From: an uncultured Pseudomonadota bacterium
GTDB lineage: Bacteria > Myxococcota_A > UBA796 > GCA-2862545
Length of the DNA stretch: 64,000 bases
Assembly (NCBI GenBank): GCA_913061235.1
Contig: CAJXTB010000002.1
Location: 248,001 to 312,000, forward strand
Reading direction: 5' to 3'
Below the pieces are notes generated by a model. It was not told where the DNA came from. It was given only the letters and a program-made list of their open reading frames with translations, and searched no databases. This document shows positions 1 to 7,363 of this stretch, one piece after another; positions within the stretch are counted from its first letter, which is position 1, and every line of letters begins with the position of its first letter. The position numbers and the translations under genes were made by a program.

Positions 1-510
1 ACGCCATTCGACGCGAACCTCGGCAGCGCGGAAGACCTGATGGGCACGCGCATTGGAAAGGAGTTCCTGCTCCGGGATGCCCTGCGTGTGACCCGAACGC
101 ACTACGACTTCATCGTCATTGACTGCCCACCCAATCTGGGCAACCTGACGCTGAACGGCCTGTGTGCTGCGGACCAGGTACTCATTCCCTGCGACCCATC
201 GCCGCTTGCGGTCAAGGGAGTGGACGCTGTGGTGCAGACCATCACCCGCATTGCCAGTCGCCTCAACCCCGACATCGACGTTCTCGGCATTCTGATGACG
301 CGGGTGGACGGTCGTAATCGCAAGCTCAATGACACCGTCACCGACAAGATTCGTGAGACCTATGGTGATGTCATGTTGCCTGTCAGCATTGGCATCGACA
401 CTCAGCTCGCCAAGGCACAAGTGGATGGCCAGGACATCTTCACCTTCGCGCCGACAAGCCGGGCAGCCAAGCAGTACCGCGAGCTCGCAGACCTCATCGT
501 CGCGTCGTGA
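1..510 (+). CDS. parA: ParA/Soj-family ATPase, 3' part
   Basis: The reading frame is open from base 1, so the 5' end with the Walker A loop lies outside the window. The visible 169 residues hold the ParA core: the Walker B-type segment FIVIDCPP, then the strand and loop VLIPCDPSPLAVKGV typical of ParA/MinD P-loop ATPases, and a C-terminal half with the LGILMTRVDGR stretch. ParA proteins bind DNA non-specifically in the ATP state and position chromosomes, plasmids or large complexes. Family membership is clear. The cargo is unknown because no parB or parS is visible. The gene ends in front of a convergent hairpin and a minus-strand tail-tube gene. An orphan ParA that positions another cargo is possible. 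Confidence 0.9.
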   Translation, partial: TPFDANLGSAEDLMGTRIGKEFLLRDALRVTRTHYDFIVIDCPPNLGNLTLNGLCAADQVLIPCDPSPLAVKGVDAVVQTITRIASRLNPDIDVLGILMTRVDGRNRKLNDTVTDKIRETYGDVMLPVSIGIDTQLAKAQVDGQDIFTFAPTSRAAKQYRELADLIVAS

Positions 511-539
511 GAATCATCGCGTCTTGAGCTCAAACGGAC

Positions 540-571
540 AATGCCCGCGACACTTGCGTGACGCGGGCATT
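540..571. terminator. Bidirectional hairpin between parA and the tail-tube gene
   Basis: A perfect 10-bp inverted repeat AATGCCCGCG / CGCGGGCATT occupies 540-549 and 562-571. It can extend past an A-A mismatch by CAC/GTG around a TTGC loop. It lies between two convergent genes, where a shared terminator is expected. There is no strong T-run on either side, so termination strength is uncertain. Confidence 0.5.
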
Positions 572-614
572 GAAGACAGACGACGCGAACGCCGTCTGCA
601 AGATGCGAGTGGCC

Positions 615-1061
615 TTATTCGACCATGATGCAGCGCTCACAAGAGAGCGTGATCTTCTCGGTTGCGCCGTTCGAACCGGTAGCGTCGAGCTCAGGAAGTT
701 CCCAAGCAGACGGGTACGCGGAGAGGAGGTCGTACTTACGAACAACTTCCGTTCCGTTGTGGCGGAGGAAGGTGATGGAGACGGTCTTGCGGCTGATGTT
801 GCCAGCAATGATTTCTTCCCACCAGTTGTGGAGCTCGTCACGGCCCGAGTAGATGCGCTCGAGGGTGATGTCTTCCCACTCGGTACGACCTGGTGCCTTA
901 CGCACGTACATGTCGGTTCCGTTCTTCCAGTTGATGGTTTCCACTTTTGCCTTGATGGCTGAACACTTGGTAAAGCCTTCGAGGTCGTGGGTCATGCCCG
1001 CAACCTTGACGATAAAGTTAAAGGAACCAATGAAATCATTTGTAGGAGTATTAAACGGCAT
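615..1061 (-). CDS. Phage-type tail-tube protein (gp19/TIGR02241-like)
   Basis: The product has 148 residues, the usual size of the T4 gp19-like tail-tube family found in contractile tails and extracellular contractile injection systems. Recognisable family elements in order are an N-terminal FNFIVKVAG strand, FTKCSAIKAKVETINWKNG, KAPGRTEWEDITLERIYSG, a W-rich helix (HNWWEEI) and a closing PELDATGSNGATEKITLSCE. These proteins stack as hexameric rings to form the inner tube. No sheath, baseplate, spike or AAA+ gene is present in the window, so this is an orphan copy or a remote tube paralogue. The ATG is preceded by a purine-rich AAGAGAG. Homology to Hcp of type VI secretion is distant, and the TIGR02241-like assignment fits better. 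Confidence 0.75.
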   Translation of the reverse strand: MPFNTPTNDFIGSFNFIVKVAGMTHDLEGFTKCSAIKAKVETINWKNGTDMYVRKAPGRTEWEDITLERIYSGRDELHNWWEEIIAGNISRKTVSITFLRHNGTEVVRKYDLLSAYPSAWELPELDATGSNGATEKITLSCERCIMVE

Positions 1062-1123
1062 AGTTCACTCTCTTGGATAATGTGGTGAATGACGCGGCCA
1101 GCGTACCTGGACGCCTCGGTCTC

Positions 1124-1152
1124 AAAATGTCCGGGTCCGGTATCGAACCCGG
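1124..1152 (-). terminator. Possible terminator after the barrel gene
   Basis: CCGGGT at 1131-1136 pairs with ACCCGG at 1147-1152 around a 10-base loop. On the minus strand the hairpin is followed within a few bases by TTTT (1124-1127). It lies downstream of the minus-strand barrel gene and upstream of the tail-tube gene, so the two are probably separate transcripts. The stem is short, hence modest confidence. Confidence 0.4.
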
Positions 1153-1199
1153 TGGCAATCTAGACCACAGGAGCCCAGCGACAAGGGGTAAGGCTAAAC

Positions 1200-1817
1200 T
1201 TATTGATTATTTTCGGAATTACCCCGTGTGGAGCCCGGCCAGCGCCACAAGAGCGAGGCGCCGATCCAAAGCTCGCCAACACCGTTGGGTGTGCCATTGA
1301 GGCGTTCGCGTCGGGCGACGTGCATCAGGTGAAAGCGCGCACCCCACACGCGCCACTGCACGTCCGCATCAATACCCACGTGCCAGGTCGGGACCCACTG
1401 CACGGGGGCCATGAGCTCTTCGCTGGCAATCTCGTCACCGAGTACGGCATCCGCTGTGCGCGAGACGCCGCCGCCTAGGATGGCTCCGAGGGAGGTGCTT
1501 AGGGTCTCGGTCTCAAAGCGAATGGGGGCTAGGCGCGCGGTGACCTCGTTTCGAATCGTGGTCCGCGACACTAAGGGCCCTACTTCCTCTTCTTCGATGA
1601 GAATCCGTGTGAAGGCGGTGTGGTCGGCCTCACCCAGGTTGGGAAAGAACCCGATGGACGCGCGAGCCGCGAGCCACGGCCGCGCTGTGTAGCCGGCCCC
1701 TAAGGTGACGCCTCGGCGCTCGACGAACGGGTCGTCGATGACCGCTTCTCCCGACAGTGACAGCGTCACATCTCCGGGTGCGGCGTTCGCCAATAGAGTC
1801 AACAACAGGGCGAACAC
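1200..1817 (-). CDS. Putative outer-membrane beta-barrel protein
   Basis: The protein has 205 residues, starts at a GTG with a good GGAGG four bases upstream, and opens with a short cleavable signal (FALLLTLLANA). The mature part alternates amphipathic strands such as GVTLGAGYTARPWLAARASIG, and it ends with a strand-like GELWIGASLLWRWP followed by a polar tail. This is the pattern of a small outer-membrane barrel. No specific family was recognised. It lies 95 bases after the FecR-like gene on the same strand and may be the target or output of that sigma/FecR module, which is an inference from position only. Confidence 0.6.
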   Translation of the reverse strand: MFALLLTLLANAAPGDVTLSLSGEAVIDDPFVERRGVTLGAGYTARPWLAARASIGFFPNLGEADHTAFTRILIEEEEVGPLVSRTTIRNEVTARLAPIRFETETLSTSLGAILGGGVSRTADAVLGDEIASEELMAPVQWVPTWHVGIDADVQWRVWGARFHLMHVARRERLNGTPNGVGELWIGASLLWRWPGSTRGNSENNQ

Positions 1818-1912
1818 AGGGCCTCCGAGCCCGCGCAGTGTGCGGGACGCGAATCTAAACGTCGATGTTGCGTCGGGTCTTCCATCCAGCGAGGTGGGTA
1901 ATGGGACTCTTG

Positions 1913-3214
1913 CTACTGCTGCTCAAGTAGGGCCTGCGCCGCCATCACGTCGGTGGTAAGGGACGCATCAACACCCAGCTCGACAGCTCTGGCCAGAGCC
2001 GTCCGGGCTTCTTCACGATTGCCGATCTCGAGCGCGCACAGTCCACGAAGCGCTTCGGCTCGTGCGGCAAGCGTCACAGGCGCCTCGAGTGCCAAGGCTC
2101 TGTACGGCGGCAGCGCCAGCTCGCAGTCTTGTAGTTGGTCTCGGGCCAGCGTCGCTTGCAGCTCCAGCAAGGCGAGGCGTCTGGGGTGTTCGAGGTTGGC
2201 GCGAAGCCACAGATCCAAGTCGGCCACAACCACGCGCGGTGGCTCCAGCTCTGCGGCCAGCTCAAGTCTTAGAGCTGCGGCCTCTGGCGCCATGGAGGAG
2301 GTGGGGTGTAGGCGAAGGAAAGCATCCAATGCGCGCGCGATTGAGGCCGGAGGCTCCGAGCTGTCCAGGGCATCGAGAATCTGCGCGAAGGCTTCCCCAG
2401 AAGTCCGAACGACGGGTTCGGTTGGCGCCACAGGCGGCGTGGCCGAGGCGGCGGCGACAGGTTGTTGCGTCGGCGCCGCAGTGACGGTGGATGCAGGGGG
2501 AGACACAGCGGTTGGGGCCACGCTGGCAATCGCGGGGATGTCAGGTCCCGTCTGGGGGGCGACGGTCAGGGCCGCAACAACTCCGCGATGGGTCCAGGTA
2601 TCCCCGGCCGCCAAGATGGAGAATGCGCCATCGCGCTCGATCTCTACGCTACCGCGCAGCACATCGACATGAACGGAGTCGTAGAGCCGGTGCACGATGA
2701 ACTGGGTTCCGGTGACGCGTACTGCAGTATCTGCAGCCAGAACCGTCAACGCCCGGTGTGCGCCGGTTGGGTCAATGTCGAACCGAGCAGAACCGCGATG
2801 CAGCCGGACCTGGGTGCCGCTCTCATCGGCTTGTTCGACAGTGAGTTCTCCAAGACCAGAGACTTGGATGGATGGCCCCAACTCCAAGGTCTGGAATTGG
2901 CTCATAGACGCTGTCTGGTACAGCGGAACCGCAATCTCGCCGTAGGCCGGAGGGGCGTCATTGAGACTGAACCGTGTTGCAATGAGCACGGCTGCCACGG
3001 CCATTGCTACTGGAACTAGCCAGATCAGCGGGTTGTGACGAACGGCAGGGGGTGCCTGACGCAGACGTCGGACGAGTAGGTCCACGGCTTCCTGGGGCTG
3101 TTCCGAAGCGGCTGCCAGCAAGCGCAAGTCCGCAGTTGGCAGACCCGGCCGCACGCGGTCCACTTCTTTCGGACCCAAGCGAAGGGCATCGTGAATCCAG
3201 GCAGGCCACCTCAT
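1913..3214 (-). CDS. FecR-like transmembrane regulator with TPR tail
   Basis: The ATG start overlaps the sigma-factor stop (ATGA, 3211-3214), so translation is probably coupled. The 433 residues contain a cytoplasmic N-terminal segment (1-60), one membrane helix (about 62-80), and a FecR-type periplasmic domain (about 105-206) with the typical GSARFDI, VTGTQFIVH and DVLRGSVEI strands. A Pro/Ala/Thr-rich linker (about 215-262) leads to a helical TPR-like C-terminus. FecR proteins control a partner ECF sigma factor by contact across the membrane. The usual TonB receptor with a signalling domain is absent here, and the TPR tail is unusual, so the signal is likely different from classical FecAR. 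Family call is confident; the regulatory sign is unknown. Confidence 0.8.
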   Translation of the reverse strand: MRWPAWIHDALRLGPKEVDRVRPGLPTADLRLLAAASEQPQEAVDLLVRRLRQAPPAVRHNPLIWLVPVAMAVAAVLIATRFSLNDAPPAYGEIAVPLYQTASMSQFQTLELGPSIQVSGLGELTVEQADESGTQVRLHRGSARFDIDPTGAHRALTVLAADTAVRVTGTQFIVHRLYDSVHVDVLRGSVEIERDGAFSILAAGDTWTHRGVVAALTVAPQTGPDIPAIASVAPTAVSPPASTVTAAPTQQPVAAASATPPVAPTEPVVRTSGEAFAQILDALDSSEPPASIARALDAFLRLHPTSSMAPEAAALRLELAAELEPPRVVVADLDLWLRANLEHPRRLALLELQATLARDQLQDCELALPPYRALALEAPVTLAARAEALRGLCALEIGNREEARTALARAVELGVDASLTTDVMAAQALLEQQ

Positions 3215-3807
3215 GAGGTCACCTCGGTTGCAGGAGTCAGAAGTCCGTGGCGGATTTCGCCCATTTCTCGGCGCACGGCCACTCCGAACTGCTTGCGTGC
3301 ATAGTGAAGCCGGCTGTACACGGTACCGACAGAGCAACCGAGAATTAGCGCGGTTTCTGGCGCGGTACGCTCTTCCAGGTCCATCAGAACGATGACCTCG
3401 CGGTGCTTGAGGGAGAGGCGATCGAGAGCAGAGATGACCTTGCGGCGGCGCCACATTGCGCCGACTTGTTCGTCGACGTCAGGGCCTGGATGCGGCGGCT
3501 CACGGACATCACCGAGACCGACCATGCGGCGTAGAGCGGCACGTCGGCGAGCATTGGCAACGACGCGCCGGGTGATGCCGTACAGCCAGCCTGTCAGTGC
3601 GCCGGCTTCCGGGCGGTATCGGTCGACGCGGGTCAACGCAACGGCGAAGACGTCGTGGGCGACATCCTCGGGGTCGATATTCGGGCCACCCAACCGCGTG
3701 GTCCAGTTCAAGACCTTTCGCGCATGGTCTCGGTAGAACTGGTCGAGGGTATTGCGGTCGCCACGTTTCAGGGCGTCGATGTCGATGTCGAGGTCAGAGG
3801 CAGCCAC
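3211..3807 (-). CDS. ECF-type RNA polymerase sigma factor
   Basis: The product has 198 residues from the preferred GTG at 3807, which has GGAG five bases upstream. A TTG at 3855 would add 16 residues but has a weak ribosome site. Region 2 includes DQFYRDHARKVLNW, IDPEDVAHDVFAVAL and TGWLYGITRRVVANARR. Region 4 includes the helix-turn-helix TAPETALILGCSVGTVYSRL. There is no sigma region 3, so it is an ECF sigma factor. It directs RNA polymerase to envelope-stress or surface-signal promoters and is probably held by the FecR-like protein encoded by the overlapping next gene. Confidence 0.9.
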   Translation of the reverse strand: MAASDLDIDIDALKRGDRNTLDQFYRDHARKVLNWTTRLGGPNIDPEDVAHDVFAVALTRVDRYRPEAGALTGWLYGITRRVVANARRRAALRRMVGLGDVREPPHPGPDVDEQVGAMWRRRKVISALDRLSLKHREVIVLMDLEERTAPETALILGCSVGTVYSRLHYARKQFGVAVRREMGEIRHGLLTPATEVTS

Positions 3808-3861
3808 GTTCTCTCCTGCACCGGACTCTTGTGCGGGTGTCGTGCTGTCCTTCAATCTTCG

Positions 3862-4833
3862 TCACAACAAAACGAGGACGTCGGCCATCAGTGCGTAGTC
3901 ATGGACCCAACGTTGGGCGCTGTCTTGGTTGCGCCGCCGGTAGCGAACGCGGTCTACGCCAGATGCGCGCAGGCGGACGCTGGGGGTCACCCAGAGGTCT
4001 AGGCCTACACCGGCAACAGGTCCGATGTCGTACTGAACATCAGCGGGGTCAAGGATGACGATGGACTGGTCCTCGAACTGACTCGGTGTCAGCTTTCGTA
4101 GGACGCCGCGCCGAAGCTCCACGCCGCCGAGGAGAAGTGGGCCGCTCTGCCACTTGCGTGTTTTCGGTGCAGGCATGCCGAGCTCGCCCATGAGCGACAC
4201 GGTGAACACGTCCAAGTAGGTGTCGTAGCCCTCAAAGTTCTCGTCTGTGAAGACGCCGACGAGTTTGCGGTCAATGGACGACTCGCGCAGGTAGCTGCCC
4301 GCCGCGAAGAACACGTCCAGCTCAACAGCTACAGGGCCGCTGCGTAGTCCGGCGATGAGCCGGGGGCCGTCAAGTCCATACCCGTTGACGGGGGCAATGC
4401 GCATTCCGAGACCCGCGGTCAGACGAGGTGGAGGAAGCGTGATTAGCGGTGACTTGTCCGGCTCGGGTGGAGGGGACGTGGGCTCGAGTACCACGGCTGT
4501 CCGGACCTCTTGAGGCAGCTCGGGAATCCAGCCGCCGTCGGCAACGCGCAGGCTGCGCAGCCAGGTTCGCGCCAGCAGTACAGCGGTCTCGGTTCGGCCG
4601 TCCCACTCGCGCTCGTAGCGGTGGTCTCTCGCGTACAGCACGAGGTCGCCGGCCTCGAATGTGAGCCGGTCTCCCTCCGTTAAGACTTGGGTTGTGACCT
4701 GCATGTCGTGTGCGGACCACAAGCGGTCGAGGTCGGACTGCAGGGCGGTGGCGGTGTCTGTCTCGGGCACCACCCAGGGCAGCGCCCATGCGGTGTTGAC
4801 GGTCAGGACGAGTAGCAGACAGATTCGTGACAT
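3862..4833 (-). CDS. Secreted or outer-membrane hypothetical protein
   Basis: The ATG at 4833 begins a clear signal peptide (MSRICLLLVLTVNTAWA). An in-frame TTG at 4851 would put six extra residues before it and is less likely. About residues 20-110 form a small soluble domain. Then comes a proline-rich hinge (PTSPPPEPDKSPLITLPPPR) and a C-terminal half rich in alternating strands (LTAGLGMRIAPVNGYG, GPVAVELDVFFAAGSY, GPVAGVGLDLWVTP) that reads like a beta-barrel. No named family was recognised. It ends a few bases before the sigma-factor region and could be in the same transcription unit. Confidence 0.6.
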   Translation of the reverse strand: MSRICLLLVLTVNTAWALPWVVPETDTATALQSDLDRLWSAHDMQVTTQVLTEGDRLTFEAGDLVLYARDHRYEREWDGRTETAVLLARTWLRSLRVADGGWIPELPQEVRTAVVLEPTSPPPEPDKSPLITLPPPRLTAGLGMRIAPVNGYGLDGPRLIAGLRSGPVAVELDVFFAAGSYLRESSIDRKLVGVFTDENFEGYDTYLDVFTVSLMGELGMPAPKTRKWQSGPLLLGGVELRRGVLRKLTPSQFEDQSIVILDPADVQYDIGPVAGVGLDLWVTPSVRLRASGVDRVRYRRRNQDSAQRWVHDYALMADVLVLL

Positions 4834-4857
4834 TTCGCCAGGGTGCAGCAACGCCGT

Positions 4858-5874
4858 CTAGATGTCGAGGGCAGATTTCCCACACAAGGTCAGTGCTTCG
4901 TCTACAGCAACACGGATATCACGTGGCCAAGCCTCTCTTTGGTGTGTGCGAAGTAAATGCATCAACACGCCTGCGGCCTCCGCCGGATGGGTGTGTTGTA
5001 GATCCGCATCGGTTGGCGTGACGCCAAGCTCGGACATCAGAATACGCGATGGTGTCGCTATGCGGAGTGCGCCGAGGTCGAGGACTGCCAAGGATAGACG
5101 GTCGGCGGCGAAGGTGTCGTTCAGCCCCTTGTTCGCGTGCAACAGCACGGCGACTCGCTCGCTACGCGTGCCGGTCACCCACTCAATGTGATGCGTCTGT
5201 CCGTCGAACCGCATGTCGCGCCCGTCCAAAACGACGAAGGTGCTCTCATCTCCGTGGTAGTGGCCGAGAAGGTCCAGCTCTGGTGCGTGACCCGTCCACA
5301 ATCGGGCGGCTGACCGTTCCCAAACGTTCGCCGGAATGTGGTTGCGCATCCAGTCGATAGCGTCTGCCGAGGTGTCGACGCGTTGGCGTGCCAAGCGGTA
5401 CCCAGGAGCCAATGCGCGCAAGCTGCCGTAGTCGCCGCCAACCACGTGGTCCATAAGGTCTGCGTCAACCTCTCCAGGCAGGCTCGGCGTGTTGGCCGGA
5501 ACGCGGAACCACACAGCCGCCAAGACTTCTGTGTCGCTCGTCAGCACCACACGCATGTCGGCATATTCATCGGACTGGCGGCGATGAGCAGTGGCTGTAG
5601 TGACTCGGCTTGGGTCGACGTCGATGGTCAGCTTGCGCTTGCGGTCGCGGATGATCAGGTGCTCGCCCAGCTCGACCACAACGGGCCGGTCGCCACGCAC
5701 CCAGAACAAGAACTCATAGACGAAGAATGAGCCGGCGAGGGGAAGGGGCATCCACCACCACAAACCGAGAAACGCGAGAATGGCGGAAGCTGTTCCGCCC
5801 ACCACGACTTGGGCTACCCGAACCATGGGTCGAAGTACGGCATCGAGGACTTGCGGTGTTCCGTGCATTTTCAT
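4858..5874 (-). CDS. Uncharacterised membrane protein
   Basis: The ATG at 5874 overlaps the stop of the upstream methyltransferase-like gene (ATGA). The 338-residue protein begins with a short soluble stretch and then two closely spaced membrane helices (about residues 17-60, including VVVGGTASAILAFLGLWWW and PLAGSFFVYEFLFWV). A long soluble region follows, with no recognised motif. A possible pleckstrin-like or immunity-type membrane anchor architecture (two helices plus beta-rich cytosolic domain) is only a resemblance. It is the last gene of a three-gene minus-strand operon with a pseudo-rhomboid and a homocysteine methyltransferase-like protein. Confidence 0.65.
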   Translation of the reverse strand: MKMHGTPQVLDAVLRPMVRVAQVVVGGTASAILAFLGLWWWMPLPLAGSFFVYEFLFWVRGDRPVVVELGEHLIIRDRKRKLTIDVDPSRVTTATAHRRQSDEYADMRVVLTSDTEVLAAVWFRVPANTPSLPGEVDADLMDHVVGGDYGSLRALAPGYRLARQRVDTSADAIDWMRNHIPANVWERSAARLWTGHAPELDLLGHYHGDESTFVVLDGRDMRFDGQTHHIEWVTGTRSERVAVLLHANKGLNDTFAADRLSLAVLDLGALRIATPSRILMSELGVTPTDADLQHTHPAEAAGVLMHLLRTHQREAWPRDIRVAVDEALTLCGKSALDI

Positions 5875-6578
5875 GGCGCGGCCCATAGCGCGGCAAGGTC
5901 GCTCGGTGAAACGCCACAGCAACCGCCAAGCCACTCGCAGCGCTCGCGAAGCGGTTCTGTACGACGCGCCCAGTCGTCAACATGACTCGGTTTGGCCCAG
6001 AACGGAGCATCACCTGCGGAGTCGCAGGCGGTCAGGACTTGCTCCGGTGTAGCGCAGTTAGCGCCGACCCCGCGCGCGCCTGCGGTCATCAGCGCGTCGT
6101 AAACACCAACGAGGGGAGTTGAGCATCCGAGCACCCGACCGTCACTCGGAACAAGACTGACCACGACAGCCATGCTGGGCTCTGCACGTCGTACCGCGTT
6201 GAGTGCGTCAATGGCCTGCTGTGCTGTGGTGAACGTCTCTAAGATGAGGTCCACAACACCGTTGTTGTGCAGTTCCGCCGCGAGTGCACCATACCCATCG
6301 GGGTGTGGCGCGACGGGACCGCTGCATCCCCAGACGGGCACTCCACAGGTTCGTGCGATGGCCACGGCTTGCGCGACAACGTGAGCGACGGTTTCGGGAG
6401 TTGCCGCTGCCATAAACGTGGCGGTCAACACAGCTTGAGCACCGGCGTCCACGAACTCTTGGTGTGCAGCCCGGACCCTCTGCGGATGTTCACGCAGCCA
6501 AGGTTCTACCGGTGAGAATGCGGGCAGGCCGAGTTCTTGAAGACGTGTCGCCAGACCGCCGTCGAGACGCGTTGTCAA
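5871..6578 (-). CDS. Homocysteine S-methyltransferase-like protein
   Basis: The 235-residue product has the family's N-terminal LDGGLATRLQ, a TIM-barrel pattern (VDAGAQAVLTATF, VVDLILETFTTAQQAI), and the three zinc-ligand cysteines in GANC (C175) and GGCCG (C220, C221). These enzymes move a methyl group from S-methylmethionine, betaine or another donor to homocysteine. It is shorter than the usual 290-330 residues, mainly in the loops of the barrel. The start is a TTG that overlaps the TGA of the upstream pseudo-rhomboid (ATTGA), so translation is probably coupled. The family assignment is good; the donor is unknown. Confidence 0.8.
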   Translation of the reverse strand: MTTRLDGGLATRLQELGLPAFSPVEPWLREHPQRVRAAHQEFVDAGAQAVLTATFMAAATPETVAHVVAQAVAIARTCGVPVWGCSGPVAPHPDGYGALAAELHNNGVVDLILETFTTAQQAIDALNAVRRAEPSMAVVVSLVPSDGRVLGCSTPLVGVYDALMTAGARGVGANCATPEQVLTACDSAGDAPFWAKPSHVDDWARRTEPLRERCEWLGGCCGVSPSDLAALWAAP

Positions 6579-7261
6579 TGGACAACGTCGTCTTTACCGC
6601 CTTGATAGACGGTGAATCGCGGCTTTTCGGGCTGGCGCTTTGGGCTGGCAATGCGAATCCGAGCACGGGGCCCCAGCAAGAACCACCAGGCAATGGCTGC
6701 TAGCCACGTGAAGAACCCAACGGCGGCCATCATGTGCATGGTGCCCAGCAGCAGGACACCGGAGAGGATTCCAGTTCCCCAGGCGACGTACTTTGCCGGC
6801 ACCGGAATCACAAAAAGCAGGGAAATCGTAGCGTCTGGGCTGTGCAGGCCGAACATCACCAGCATGACCGCCAACAGCGGACTGAGTCCGTAGGCCGCCC
6901 CGCCGAGCAGGCCTGTCAGGTCAAAGGCGAAGGCGAGAGCTGAACCCACTACTGCCGAAAATAAAACTGCGCGGACGATTATTGCGTCAGGGAAGGAGCG
7001 GCGCAGTGCAGGCAGAATGAAGTAAATGGCCGCCGCACTCGTCAGCAGGCCCATGATGTCTCGCTGAAGGAACCAGCGAGTGAGCACCTGCCATGGCTGA
7101 AATCCGTTTTCCAGAGACAGCCACAGAAGCGGGACGAGGTTCACGCCCAGAATGCTTCCGACGACGACTTCGACAACGTACAGTCCCACCAAGCCGAATA
7201 GCAGGCGTTTGGTGAGGGGCGAGGGCGGGGGAAAGTACAGTCCACCGGCAACTTGGCTCAT
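6575..7261 (-). CDS. Rhomboid-like membrane protein lacking the catalytic serine
   Basis: The 228-residue protein has five to six membrane helices. Rhomboid landmarks are visible: the PWQVLTRWFLQRD segment (compare PWQLxTxxFLH), LLFVIPVPAKYVA, and a late histidine (TMHMM, about residue 176). In the helix that normally carries GASG, the sequence reads GGAAYGLSP (about 120-128), so the nucleophilic serine position is alanine. It is therefore probably an inactive rhomboid that binds or guides membrane proteins, as in iRhoms and derlins; this is inferred. The ATG at 7261 faces the FHA gene across a 102-base divergent gap. Its stop overlaps the next gene. Confidence 0.7.
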   Translation of the reverse strand: MSQVAGGLYFPPPSPLTKRLLFGLVGLYVVEVVVGSILGVNLVPLLWLSLENGFQPWQVLTRWFLQRDIMGLLTSAAAIYFILPALRRSFPDAIIVRAVLFSAVVGSALAFAFDLTGLLGGAAYGLSPLLAVMLVMFGLHSPDATISLLFVIPVPAKYVAWGTGILSGVLLLGTMHMMAAVGFFTWLAAIAWWFLLGPRARIRIASPKRQPEKPRFTVYQGGKDDVVH

Positions 7262-7312
7262 GGCGTCTCCAACAACGTTTCGCTAACCCAAGCGCCGTCT
7301 GGTGGTGGGCGC

Positions 7313-7340
7313 TTCCCTCCTGCATCGGCTTCGGTATGAT
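7313..7340 (+). promoter_or_regulatory. Possible promoter of the FHA gene
   Basis: TATGAT at 7335-7340 matches five of six bases of a -10 box and lies 24 bases before the GTG start. A weak -35 candidate, TTCCCT, lies 16 bases upstream at 7313-7318. The gap also must hold the promoter of the divergent pseudo-rhomboid operon, which I could not identify. Confidence 0.3.
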
Positions 7341-7363
7341 GCGCTGCGGAGACTGACTGGCGC

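Noticed and set aside
615-1061. A type VI secretion or prophage cluster
   Set aside because: Only one tube-like gene is present and no other tail, capsid or secretion gene was seen.
1131-1152. A GGTTCGA-like loop on the minus strand resembling the T-arm of a tRNA
   Set aside because: No acceptor stem, D-arm or anticodon stem can be drawn around it. A simple hairpin followed by TTTT fits better.
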